Part shown: positions 12,941 to 25,629 of the stretch, in pieces
Position numbering within the stretch: the first letter of the stretch is position 1
Layout: each line of letters opens with the position of its first letter
Source: Dasypus novemcinctus
Lineage: Eukaryota > Chordata > Mammalia > Cingulata > Dasypodidae
Assembly: GCF_030445035.2 (NCBI RefSeq)
Contig: NW_026688628.1
Span: 868,001 to 932,000, forward strand
Length of the DNA stretch: 64,000 bases
Direction of reading: 5' to 3'
Made by a program: the position numbers and the translations under genes
Notes under the pieces: generated by a model
Seen by the model: only the letters and a program-made list of their open reading frames with translations
Told to the model about the DNA's origin: nothing
The model's database searches: none

Positions 12941-13644
12941 CTGTTTTTCTTCCTTGCATTTCTATCCCCCATTTTCCCCCTTACCCCCTTTTTTCCCTTT
13001 CTCTTCTTTTTTTTATATTAGGTGTGGCAGGAATTGATTCACTTTTGCTGTGTTTCCTCATCCTCGATTTCCTCTTTTCTGTGTGTACTGACTTTGGCCT
13101 CCAATGCTAACCCCTTTCCTCTACATCTTTTTATCCTCCATCATTTAGTGTTTCTCTTACATTCCACTGCTCTTAATTTAGCCCTCAATTTTTATTTCTA
13201 ATATCTTTCTGCTGTTTTGTCTTTTATTCACTCTCTATATTATTGTCCTTTCCTTTCTCTTTCCCACTTTCCTGACCACACTGCTCTTTTAATTCATACT
13301 ATATTCCTCACCATATTCAGTTTACTGTCTCATTATACATACTCCATTTTTCTTACTGTTCTAACTCTACACAGCTTACATGAGTCTAATACCCATTCTC
13401 CTAGATCTTACAAGGTTCTTCTGCTGACATTTACTATCAATACTACTATTATAGTTTTTTCTTTTCTTACTTGTTTTGCTTTCACTTGCCCTAATATTTT
13501 CCTTCAAGTGAACTGAGCCAACAGCAAGGAAATAGAATAAGAAGAACAAAATGGCAAAGAGAAGACTTAACATGTATGCAAAAACAACAACTAATTATCC
13601 CTGAGACTAGACAAAGAAGTTAATCAAACTAGCAAGATAAAATG

Positions 13645-14616
13645 ATGACCAGACAGCAACAAAAAACTACAAACCAAACCAATAATCAGGAAAACTTGAC
13701 CCAATAGGATGAACAAACTAAAAAATAGGAAGAAGAGTAGAATATCTAACAAGTAATTAAAGCTCTCAAAACATTTAATAGGGGCCATTTAATGAGGTGA
13801 AAGAAGAAATAAGAATAGGAAGAAAACACTTGGGGAGCATACAGAAGAAATTGCAATCATGAAAAAAAAAAAAGACAACGGATATGATGGGGAGGAACAG
13901 CACAATCCAAGAAATCAAAAACACACTCTCAGCAAATAACAGCACATTTTATGAGGGAGAGGAACTAATGATGTGGAAGACAGTACATCTGAAAGCAAAC
14001 AGGTAGTAGAATTGATAGATAAAAAGAGGGAAAAAATTCAACAGGGACTTTGGGACTGGAATGACAATGCAAAATGTGAAAACATAGGCATTGTAGGCAT
14101 CCCAGAAAAAGAAGAGAAGGGAAAGGGAACAGAAAGGGTGTTGGAGGAAACAATGGATAAAAACTTCCCAAACCTATTGAGGGAGATGAATGTTCACATC
14201 CAGGAAGCACAATGCACCCTAAATAGCATAAATCCCAACAGGCCTACCCAAAGACATATACCTGTCAAATTATTCAATGCTCAAGACAAAGAGAAAATTC
14301 TAAAAGCAGCAAGAGAAAATAACCACACACACAAAGGAGGCTTCATAAGATTGAGTGCTGATTTCTGATCTGAAACCATGGAGGCAAGAAGGCAGTGGTA
14401 TGACAAGGTCAAGGTACAAAAAAAAAAAAAATTCCAAAAAAGAATACTCTATCCAGGTAAACTAACATTCAAATATGATAGAGAGTTCAAATACTCACAG
14501 ATAAACAGAAATTAATAGAGTATGCCAACAAGAATCCTGGCCTTCAAGAAATACTAAAGGAAGTTGTATAGGAGGAAAGAAAAAAACAGGAGAGACAGGG
14601 TTGGAGGAGAGTGTAA
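13645..14616 (+). pseudogene. L1 ORF1 remnant
   Basis: This is collinear with the intact 322-residue ORF1 at 41274-42242; the start (M-T-R-Q-Q-Q-K) and end (W-R-R-V-stop) align. The family product is an RNA-binding trimer that coats L1 RNA. Early stops and frameshifts break it. The longest surviving frame is 13973-14368, spanning the end of the coiled coil, the RNA-recognition part (IGIVGIPEKEEKGKG in this region) and the start of the C-terminal domain. It cannot give full-length protein. Confidence 0.88.
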
Positions 14617-14683
14617 GAACAACTAAAAAGACAAAAAAAGTAAAAACCAAACAAAATATAACAAACACAAATCCAAAGAAAAC

Positions 14684-17600
14684 ATGGGAATATAAATAAT
14701 TCCTTGAAAATGATAATGGTGAATGTCAGTGGATTAAACTCACCTCTCAAGAGACTCAGACTGGAAAATTGGATAAGAAAGTATGATCCATCTATATGTT
14801 GTCTACATGAAAAACATCTTAGACCCAGGGATTCAAGGAGGTTGAAAGTGAATGGCTGGAAAACAATCTTACAGGCAAATAATAACCAAAAATGGGCAGG
14901 AGTAACTATGTTAATATCAGACAAAACAGACTTTAAATGCAAAACAATTGTGAGAGACAAATATGGACACTACATATTAGTGAAAGGGATAATCATTCAA
15001 GAAGAAAGAACAGTTATAAACATTTATGCTCCTAACAAGAATACATCCAAATATCTGAGGCAAACACTGGAGAAACTAAGGGAAGGAATAGATGCCTCTA
15101 CAATTACAGTGGGGGGCTTTAATACACCACTATCAACTGGAAATCTGCAAGGGCCAGAGGCCCAGATTTCACACCATATGGAAATTAAACAGCACACTCT
15201 TTGAAATACAGTGGGTCAAAGAGGAAATCTCAAAAGAAATTAATAACTACCTTGAAACTAATGAAAATTATAACACAACATACCAAAACTTATGTGATGC
15301 AGCAAAAGCAGTACTGAGAGGGAAATTTATAGCCATAAATTCATACATCAAAAAAGAAGAGCAAAAATTGAAGAACTAACTGCATATTTGGAGGAATTAG
15401 TAAAAAACAACAAAGTAATCCCACAGGAAGAAGAAGGAAGGAAACAACAAAGATAAGAGCAGAACTAAATGAAATAGAAAATAAGAAAGCACTTGAAAAG
15501 ATAAACAAGACCAAGAGCTGGGTCACTGAGAAAGTCAATAAAATTGACAAACTCTTAGCTAGACTAACAAAGAAAAAAAGAAAGAAGATGCAGATACACA
15601 AAATAAGAAATGACAAAGGAGATATCACCACTGACCCCACAGAAATGAAGACTATCATAAGTGGATACTTTGAAAAACTATATTCCAACAAAAATGACAA
15701 TTCAGAGGAAATGGACAAATTCCTAGAAACACATAACCACCCTATATTGATGAAAGAAGAAATTGATGATCTCAACAAACTAATCACAAGTAAAGAGATA
15801 GAATCAGTCATTAAAAACCTCCCAACTAAGAAGAGCCCAGGGCCAAATGGTTTCAAAGGTGAATTCTACCAAAATTCCCATAAAAAACTAACACCAATCT
15901 TGCTGAAACTCTTCCAAAAATTTGAAACAGAAGAACATTGCATAACTCATCTACAATGCCAACATTACCCTAATATGAAAGCCAAATAAAGACACCACAG
16001 GAAAGGAAAATTACAGACCAATCTCTCTAATGAACATAGATGTGGAAATCCTCAACAAAATACTTACTAATCATGTTCAACAGTACAATAAATTAATTAT
16101 ACTCCATGACCAGGTGGAATTCATTCTTGGTATGCAAGGATGGTTCAACATAAGAAAATACATTAATGTAAAAATCACATAAACAGATTGAAGGAAAAAA
16201 ATCATATGATCATATCTATAGATGCAGAAAAAGCATTTGACAAAATACAGCACTATTTCTTAATAAAAACACTTCAAATGATTGGAGTAGAGGGAAGCTT
16301 TCTGAACATGATAAAAGATATATATGAAAAACTCCCAGTTAACATCATTTACAATTTTGAAATCTGAAAATCTTCCCCTCTAAGATCAGGAACAAGGAAA
16401 GGATGCCCATTATCACCCCTTCTATTTAATATTGTGTTAGAAGTACTTGCATGAGCATTGAGGCAAGAATCAGACATAAAAGGCATTCAAATTGAAAAGG
16501 AAGAAGTCAAAATTTACTATTTGCAGATGATATGATCCTACACATAGAAAACCCTGAGAAGTCTACAATGTAAATTCTAGAACTTATAAATGAGTTCAGT
16601 AATGTTGAAGGTTATAAAATCGATGTGCAAAAATCAGTACGCCAATAATGAAAAATGTGAGGAGGAAATCAAGAAAAAAATACCATTTACAATAGTAAAT
16701 AAAAAAATCAAATACCTAAGAGTAAATTTAACTAAAGATGAAAAAAAAATTATACACAGAAACCTACACAACACTGTTAAAAGAAATCAAAGAAAACTTA
16801 AACAAATGGAAGAATACTCCCTGTTCATGGATAGGAAGGCTAAATATTCTTATGATGTCTAGCCTACCAGAACTGATCTACACATTCAATGCAGTTCCAA
16901 TAAAAATCAACACAGCATTCTTTAAGGAACTAGAAAAAACTAGTTATGAAATTTATTTGGAAAGGAAAGAGGCCACGAATATCCAAATACATATTGAAAA
17001 AGAAAAATGAAATTGGAGGAATCACACTACCTGACTTCAAAACATAGTACACTAGTGAAAATAGCATGATATTGGCACAAGGAGAGGCACACTGATCAAT
17101 AGAACCAATTTGAAAATTCTGATATAGAACCTTATAGATACAGACATATGATATTCCCAAGGAAACCAAACCCACTGAAAGGGAATTGCCAACTCACACC
17201 TTACACGAAAACCAACTGAAGATGGATCAAAGACCTAAATATAAGAGCCAAGACTTTAAGGACCTTAGAAAGCAATTTAGGGAAACATCTACAGGACCTT
17301 GTAATAGGAAATGTCTTCATGAACTTCACACCCAAAACACGAGCAGCAAAAGAACAAATAGATAAATGAGACTTCTTCAAAATTAAAGCCTTTTGCAGCT
17401 CAAAGGACTTTGTCAAGAAAATGAAAAGAGAGCCTACCCAATGGGAAAAAATATTTGGTAACCGTGTATATGATAGGAGACTAATATCCTTCAAATATAA
17501 AGAACTCCTATATCTCAAAAAATAAAAAGACAACATATCCATCTTAGTAAGTGGCAAGACTTAAACAGACACCTCTCCAAATAAGAAATACAAATGGCTA

Positions 17601-18168
17601 AAAAGCACATGAAAAATACTCAAAACCACTAGATGTTAGGGAAACAGAAATCAAAATTACAATGAGATACCATCTTACTCCCATGAAACTGGCAGCTATC
17701 AAAAACACAGACTACAAGTGCTGGAGAGGATGTGGAGAAATGAGAACACTCAGCCATTGCTGGTGGAAATGCAGAAGGATCCAGCCATTCCTGAGGACAG
17801 TTTGGCAGTTTCTCAAAAAACTAGCTATAGATTTGCCATATGACCCAGCAATTCCACTGCTGGGTATATACCCAGTAGAACTGAAAACAAGGACACAAAT
17901 CGATATATGCACACCAATGTTCATAGCAGCATTGTTTCCTATTGCCAAAAGTTGGAATCAACTCAAATGCCCACCAATAGATGAATGGATAAATAAATAA
18001 ATAAACAAAATGTGGTATATCCATACAATGGAATACTACTCAGCTTTAAGAATGAATACACTGCAAACACAAGTGATAACTTGGATGAATCTTGAGAACC
18101 TTATGCTGAGTGAAACATCCCAAGCATTGAAGGACAAATACTACATGATCTCGATATGAAATAAGTAA
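14684..18168 (+). pseudogene. L1 ORF2 (endonuclease/reverse transcriptase) remnant
   Basis: The frame is broken by a stop four codons after the aligned start and by many later lesions. Recognisable pieces are the endonuclease N-terminus (14704-15204), the RT region (15588-15989, then FADD-like sequence near 16520) and the Cys-rich C-terminus (17662-18000; CWRGCGEMRTLSHCWWKC). About 270 bp between the GDFNT-equivalent and the segment after SDH is deleted at about 15140. Inactive. Confidence 0.9.
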
Positions 18169-20088
18169 ACCAAGCTGCGTCAGAGAGCTTGAAACTGGAT
18201 GATAGGCTTAAAGGTTATTGAGGGGTAGAGGAAGGATGTAAGCTGACACCTACATGGGAGAAATCTATATAAGCTGGCGGTATTTGTACACGGAACGGGT
18301 AAAATGGTGCATAGGGTTAACTTTGGGTAGGGCTTTGTGGACTTGAGGAGGGCTAGGGATGGGAGGATGGGAAATATTGCCCAAGAAATTAGGGAGACGG
18401 TGGGGGAACATAGGAACATAGGAGATTGTCAGGTATTTGGTTGAGAGTATAATGCTGAGAACACTTTTTCAAAAATATAATAAGGAAAGTTACCTATTTA
18501 AGATGCTCAAAGGTGATAATCTGATGCAGGACAGGTTTCTAGGCAGTGTGTGAGTGCTCATTTTGCCATAGTGGGTTATACCATTGGGTAGAGACCCATA
18601 TAATGAGAGTGAAGGTATACCCACATCCTGGGGAGGACTGATGTTCTCAAATAGAGGAAATTATATCTCTTGAGAGAAATGGTGGCTCCCAATGCATTAG
18701 GGCAGTTGAGCATGTCAAGCCCTCAACACTGTTGCAAGTATCTCTGTACATGACCCTTAAGCAATGAAGATTGACTGTCACTGTGGGCCCTGATGGGAGG
18801 GGGAAAGAAGTATTGAATAGATGGAACCATTATAATTGTGTGGGCAATAGAAGTGTTCCACAAGATTACGCAAGGATGGATATAAGACATGTTAAATTAC
18901 ACCAAAAAATGTATAGGGGCTGATAGGCTAAAATGTAAATCATAATGTAAAACATAAAATAACTAAAAATTTAGAAAATTGTATAGTCTAAAATATAAAA
19001 CACAATGTAAACCCAACTGTTACCTTTTTTGGGAGCTGTCATCTCAATATCTGTACATCAGTTTCAGTAAATATAGTATGAACATGTGAAAAAAAATTAT
19101 TGCTGTGGAAGTGAAAAGAGTTTAATGTTGGATATGTGAGAGTACTGTATATTGTATATGTGAATTACTGTGCTCTAAAACTTTTGTGAAGATAAGCTTA
19201 ATAATTAGGAAAAAAAGAAAAAGGAAGGACATAGACACTGAGGAAAAGACGGAAGAAGTTGCCTTGCCAATTTGCATACAGGGCAACATGTATTGCAGAG
19301 ATGGAAGACAGAGAATCAAAAACAAAGCTTTTGCATTTTTTAAATTTTTTGATTCCCCAATTTATTTTTACCTTATTTTTTCTAAATTAATATGTATTTT
19401 ATATCTAACTTTTAAACTCATCACTATGTTCCATTTGACTATTAATGGAACATGGCTATATATTGGGCTTCATTTTTGAAGAAGTTTTGGATCACAGAGA
19501 GGCCCAACAATGGCAGGGGAGGAATACTGGTCGGGGATGTTATGGGCAGGGGATGCACATTGGGGAGGGAGTTCTCCAGGGCATATATCCAGGGTACATA
19601 ACAATGTTTGGATATTTTCATAGTGGAAACAATTAAAAACAACTGAGGGCATGCTGAGTTCAGAGCCAGGGGAACTCTATCACAGTCCTGAAAGGAACAG
19701 CAACAATCCCCCCACTGCAACAACAAAGACCAAAAAAGAAGGAAGGTCCCACAATGAGCCTTTGATACTAATGACTATGCTTGTAAGCCTGTGCACCTGA
19801 AATAAGAACAAGGCCTAGAGCTGCAGAGTGCCTAAGAGTTACCTCCTGAGAGCCTCCTTGTTGCTCAAATGTGGCCAGTCTCAAAGCCAAACTTAGCATG
19901 ACTCCTGGGGATGAGCCTTCCTGGCACTGAAGGATTACTACCAAGTACCAGCTGATGATGTAACCAGAAAATGACCTTGAATAAAAGGGTCGATTCAGAC
20001 CAGCAGAATATCTCAGTCTACATAGAATACCAGGAGTTAAAAATGTTTTTTGACCTGAAAAAAAGGGGGAAATGGAAAGGACAAATGA

Positions 20089-21524
20089 CAATTAAAAACT
20101 AAAGCTGGGGGTGTACTGGGTCCCTGGCCTGGGTTACTGTGCCGTGGTCCCTAGGGGAGCAGCGGCAGTCCCCCAAGTGCAGCGGCAAGGTCCGAGAAGG
20201 AATGAAGGTCCAACAGTAAGCTCCTGATACTAATGACTATGCTTGTGAACCTATAGGCCTGAAATAAGAACAAGGCCTAGAGCAGCACTGTGCCTGGGAA
20301 TTTCCTCCTGACAGCCTTCATGTTACTCAAATGTGGCCAGTCTCGAAGCCTAACTCAACATCTAAATGCAATGCCTTCCCCCCAGCGTGGGACATGACAC
20401 CCAGGGATGAGCCTCCCTGGCACCGAGGGATTACTATCAACTAACAACTGATAATGCAACTGGAAAATGACCTTGAATTGAAGGTTCAATGTGGATCAGT
20501 AGACTATCCCTGTCTACATAGAATAATATGACTTTAAAATGCTGTTTGATCTAATGTAAGGGGGAAATAGAAAGGAGAAATGAGTTTATATGGCTATGAG
20601 TCTCTAAAAAAAAAAGAGTCTGGAGGCTGTCAGAAGGATTTCCCTTATGCACAACTGAGCAGAGTCTAAGAGACAGATAAAGTAGATACAATCCCCAGGT
20701 ATTGGTTCCTTTGAGGGCTAAAGGGATCCATGGGTTCTATGGTCATGGCAGATAGGGTTCACTGCCATGTCAGATGGCCCTTCTATGGAGCTGGTGTTTC
20801 TGCATGAAACTGAACCCAGAGGGGATCTCTTTTCATAAGACTATCATGCTACTTTACTGGAATTGTAGTTGGTATTGGGGCTTAAGATATATTTAGGGGA
20901 TTGAATCTTTTTACTGACAATATGATAGCCAGGCCCTGAGCCTCAACAGACTCCAGCTCCTACAATCTGAATTATTGGATTCACCACACTCAACTAAGAT
21001 GGAGTTGAAGAAGGGCAACCACCACACCATGGAGCCTAGAGTGCCTACAACTGAAAGCAGGAGGATTGCATCCAGTAACCATGTGGAATCTGAGCCTCCT
21101 CTTGACATAGAGGTGCAACGGACACAACCAATCCAAGGACTTCAGAGGAAAAGTGGCAATGGAGTGGGAAAAGTGGACATGGTGGCTGATGGGTATGGGG
21201 AATGGCAGGAAGAGATGAGATGTGGAGGCACCTTTGGGACTTGGAGTTGCCCTGGATGGTGCTTCAGGGGCAATCACCGGACATTGTAAATCCTCCCAGG
21301 GCTCACTGGATGGAATGGGGGAAAGTGTGGGCCATGATGTGGACCAATGACCATGAGGTGCAGAGATACCCAGAGATGTACTTACCAAATGCAATGGATG
21401 TGTCATGATGATGGGAGTGAGTGTTTCGGGGGGGGGGGAGGGGTGCAGTGGGGGTGGTGGGGTCGAATGGGACCTCATATTTTTTTAATGTAATATTTTT
21501 ACAAAATCAATAAGAAAAAAAAAA
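20089..21524 (+). mobile_element. 5'-truncated L1 tail nested in the older L1 3'UTR, 14-bp TSD
   Basis: The 14-mer gaaaggacaaatga flanks it at 20075-20088 and 21525-21538. The host 3'UTR reads on smoothly once the insert is removed. The insert is the last 1.4 kb of a younger L1 3'UTR, ending in AATAAG/poly(A). It contains a G tract near 21426-21462. Confidence 0.93.
20975..21289 (+). other. Sense ORF in L1 3'UTR, 104 codons, copy 2
   Basis: Same frame, start and stop as the ORF at 2489-2800 (MDSPHSTKMELKK at the start, RGNHRTL at the end). This is the most diverged of the four open copies, with about 14 residue changes including Ile-Gln-Cys-Pro-His to Ile-Gln-Gly-Leu-Gln. It remained open despite that divergence, which is weak evidence for constraint during subfamily history. 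No domain recognised. Confidence 0.3.
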
Positions 21525-22551
21525 GAAAGGACAAATGAGTTTATATGGCTATGAGTCTAAAAAAGAGCTGGGAGGTTATCAGAGGGGTTGCCCTTACGGA
21601 CACCTCAACAGAGTCCCAGAGACAAATAAATTAGATAGAACCCCAGGTATTGGTTCTTCTGAGGGATACAGAGACCTACGGGATCTATGGTAATGGCAGA
21701 TGGAGTTCAGTGCCATATTAGATGGCCCTACTTTGGAGTTTGTGTTTCTGTGTGATGGAGCTGGACTCAGATATGCTCTTTGTCCACAAGCCTCTCCTGT
21801 TACTTTTACAGGATCTGTAGTTGGTGCTGGAGTTTAGTGTATACCCAGGGGACCTGAATCTCTGGACTGAGCATCTGATAGCCAGGTCCTGAGCCTCAAA
21901 AGACTTGCAACCCCTACACTCTGTTTTATTGGACTTACCCCACTCAGCTAACATCTAGGTCAAGAAGGTCAACCACCACACCAGGGAGCCAAGAGAGCCT
22001 ACAACTGAAAGGAGAAGTGCATCTGGCATCTATGTGGACTCTAAGTCCCCTCTTGATATAGATGTGGAGTGGACACAACCATTCTAAGGTCCACAGGATG
22101 GAGGAATAGAGTATGGATTAGAGTGGACTTACTGATATTCTATTCATGAACTATTGTGATTAGTAATCGAAGAAAATATGGCATTGCTGTGGAGAAAGGG
22201 ACCATTGTGGCTGCTGGGGGTAGGGAGTGGGAGAAGATGAGATGTGGGGGTGATTTCGGGACTTGGAGTTGTCCTGGGTGGTGCTGCAGGGACAGTTACC
22301 AGACATTGTATGTCCTCCCATGGCCCACTGGGTGGAATGTGGGAGTGTGCGCTATGGTGTGGACCACTGACCATGAGGTGCAGCGGTGCTCAGAGATGTA
22401 TTCACCATATGCAATGAATGTCTCATGATGATGGAGGAGATTGTTGTTAAGGGGGGAGGAGTGGGGTAAGGGGGGTGGGGGGTATATGGGGACTTCATAT
22501 AGAGGGGGTGTATGAGGACCTCAGATAAAGAAAACAAAAATGAACTTTTTA

Positions 22552-25500
22552 TGATTTTTTTTTTAAGGTTTTGCCTTTCATCACTCTAATAGGTGTTGTC
22601 CTGTATATATAGTGGCAAGGCAATCTTTTCTATTTCTTCCTCAGTGTCTTACCTCTTTTATTTTTCATTATGTCTTCAAAATTTTAAGGTCACAGTAAAG
22701 TCATACACAGAATATAGGTATCTCCCATATACCCAACATCCTCTACCTCACCAATGATGTTTTTACATGTGGATGTTACATTTGCTACAACTGATGTACA
22801 AATATTGGGACATAGCTACCAACCATGCTCAGTAGTCCACAATATGGATTATATTTTAGACCATACACTTTTATAAATTTTTGTTGAAATTTATCATGGC
22901 CTGTATCCATATTGCAAGATCATACAGAACACTTCCATTGACCCCCAGTTACCCCCTCTTCCATCTATTCTCGCTCTCTCTCTCCCTCTCCTTGGGGCCC
23001 ACATTGGCAACCAAGCTTCATTGCTTGAAGGTCAAGATTCATAGATACTTGCAACAATGCTGAGGACTTGACACACTGGTCAGTCCTCTCAAATTAGGAG
23101 CCAGCCTTGCTCTTGAGAGACACTCTCCCCTCTATTTGAGAACATCTATGTTTCCTCTCCATTATCGGTGTACAACAATTCCTTCTCATTGTATTGGTCT
23201 ACACCTACAAAAATAACACACTGGGTCAGATGGTCCATGGAATTGTGGGTATGTTGGGGGTGGAAAAGGTGAACACGCAGGATTGATGGGTATGTGTTTG
23301 AAACTATAATGTTGAGAAAACACTTTATTTTTTTTTTACTATAATCCTCATTCTTCATCTTTATTTATTTATTTTATTTTCATTTTTTATGTCTTTATTC
23401 ATTTTTTTCATATTACATTGAAAAAATATGAGGTCCCCATATACCCCCTCACCCCACTCCTCCCCCCATAACAACATTCTCCTCCATCATCATGAGACAT
23501 TCATTGCATTTGGTGAATACATCTCTGAGCATCGCTGCACCTCATGGTCAGTGGTCCACATCATACCCCACACTCTCCCATGTTCCATCCAGTGGGCCAT
23601 GGGAGGGCCCACAATGTCTGGTAATTGTCCCTGCAGCACCACCCAGGACAACTCCAAGTCCCAAAAACATCTCCAAGTCTCATCTCTTCACCCCATTCCC
23701 CACACCCAGCTGCCACCATGGCCAATTTCTCCACACCAATGCCACATTTTCTTTGATTACTATTCACAATAGTTCATGAATAGAATATCAGTAAGTCCAC
23801 TCTAATCCATATTCTATTCCTCCATCCTGTGGACCTTGGATTGGTTTTGTCCATTCCACATCTATACCAACAGGGGGTTTAGGTTCCACATGGATGCTGG
23901 ATGCAATTCTCCTGCTTTCAGTTGTAGGCACTCTTGGCTCCATGGTGTGGTGGTTGACATTCTTCAACTCCATGTTAGCTGAGTGGGGTAAGTCTAAAAA
24001 GCCAGAGTGTAGGAACTGAAGTCTGTTGAGGCTCAGGGCCTGGCTATCATATGATCAGTCCAGAGATTCAGATCCCCTGGGTATATATTAAACACCAGCA
24101 CTAACTACAATTCTGGTAAAGTAACAGGAAAGGCTTGTGAAAAGAGGTCACATCTGAGTCCAGCTCCATCACACAGAAACACAAACTCCAAAGAAGGGCC
24201 AACTGACATGGCAGTGAATTCCATCCGCCATGACCATAATACCTGTGGGTCTCTGTATCCCTCAGAAGAACCAATACCTGGGGTTGAATATACTTTATCT
24301 GTCTCTGGGACTCTGCTCAGGTGTGCATAAGAGCAAACCCTCTGATAACCTCCCAGCTCTTTTTTAGACTCATAGCCATATAAACTCATTTGTCCTTTCC
24401 ATTTCCCCCTTGATTTAGGTCAAAAAACATTTTAACTCCTGTTGTTATATGTAGACAGAGATATTCTGCTGGTCTGAGTTGAACCTTTTATTCAAGGTCA
24501 TTTTCTGGTTACATCATCAGCTGGTACTAGATAGTAATCCCTCGGCACCAGGGAGACTTATCCCTGGGAGTCATGTCCCACGCTGGGGGGAAGGCAACAT
24601 ATTTACATGCTGCGTTTGGCTTCAAGACTGGCCACATTTGAGAAACACGGAGGCTCTCAGGAGGTAACTCTTATACACACTGCTGCTCTAGGCCTTGTTC
24701 TTATTTCAGGTGCACAGGCTCACAAACATAGTCATTAGTGTCAGGGGCTCATTGTTGGACCTTCCTTCTTTTTCGGTCCTTGTTGTTGCACTTGGGGAAT
24801 TGTTGCTGTTCCTTTCAGGACTGTGATAGAGCTCCCCTGGCTAGGAACTCAGCACTCCCTCAGTTGTTGTTTTTAATTGTTTCCACTATGAAAATATCCA
24901 AACATTTTTATGTACCTTGGATATATGCCGGGTAGAACTCCCTTCCAACCATGTGTCCCCTGCCCATAACAATCCACACTAGTATTCCTCCGCTGCCATT
25001 GTTGAACCTTTCTGTGATCCAAAACTTCCTGAAAAGTGAAGCCCAATAATGTATTGCCAGGTTCCCTTAATAGTAAAATGGAACATAGCGATGAGTTTAA
25101 AGGTTAGATATAGAATACATACTAATTTGGAAAAATTCTACATCCTATGTTTTTCTTTTCTTCTTTGTAATTATTAAGCTTATCTTCACAAGAGTTTTAG
25201 ATCACAGTAATTCATATATGCAATATACAGTACTCCCACACATCCACCATTAAACCTTTTCCCTTCCACAGCAATAATCTTTTAACATATTCATACCATA
25301 TTTACTAAAACTGATGTACAGTTATTGAGACAATAGCTTTCAAACAAGGTAACATTTGTGTTTACATTGTGGTTGATATTTTAGACTATACAATTTTCTA
25401 AATTTTTAGTTATCTTATGTTTTTCATTATGATTTACATTTTAGGCTATCAGCCCCTATATATTTTTGGTGTAATTTAACATGTCTTATATCCATCCTTG

Positions 25501-25620
25501 AGAAAACACTGTATAGAATATAATGAGGAAGGGTTATTGTTTTAGGGTATTGGATGGTGGACATCTGGCACAAGGTGCACCAGGGGCAGGCTTCTAGGGA
25601 TTGTGTGAGTGCTCATTTCT
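22552..25620 (-). mobile_element. Old L1 3'UTR piece with a 5' inversion, interrupted by another L1
   Basis: The part 22552 to about 23205 is minus-strand L1 3'UTR (equivalent to about 18600-19300 in the neighbouring L1). Then 23206-23324 plus 25511-25620 is plus-strand 3'UTR from just upstream in the element (equivalent to about 18340-18560). A reversed upstream segment next to a direct downstream segment is the layout left by twin priming. The minus-strand 3' end at about 22552 is a run of A's in mid-3'UTR, suggesting use of an internal poly(A) site. No clear TSD found; boundaries approximate. Confidence 0.5.
23325..25497 (-). mobile_element. 5'-truncated L1 tail, 13-bp TSD
   Basis: The sequence ttgagaaaacact flanks it at 23312-23324 and 25498-25510. 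The plus strand starts with T-rich sequence and then the reverse complement of the L1 3' end ('aatatgaggtcccc'). It belongs to the older 3'UTR subtype that keeps about 70 bp (around 'attctattcatgaactattgtg') missing from the younger copies. Roughly 2.2 kb, all 3'UTR. Confidence 0.9.
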
Positions 25621-25629
25621 TGGTTTTTT

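Larger units (their letters stand above)
11848..22530 (+). mobile_element. Near-full-length old L1, interrupted by a younger L1
   Basis: Order along the plus strand: 5'UTR about 11848-13644 with a YY1-like start, ORF1 remnant 13645-14616, ORF2 remnant 14684-18168, 3'UTR 18169-20088 and 21525 to about 22530. The 1436-bp gap is a separate insertion with its own TSD. Removing it gives about 9.2 kb, in line with the 9.7-kb full-length copy at 34.6-44.3 kb. Stops and indels are frequent, and about 270 bp of the ORF2 endonuclease is missing near 15140, so this copy is inactive. Outer TSDs could not be identified. Confidence 0.88.

Noticed and set aside
12672..13110. Ser- and Pro-rich ORFs of 121 and 103 codons
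   Set aside because: They are translations of a TCC/CTT pyrimidine tract in an L1 5'UTR and overlap each other in different frames.
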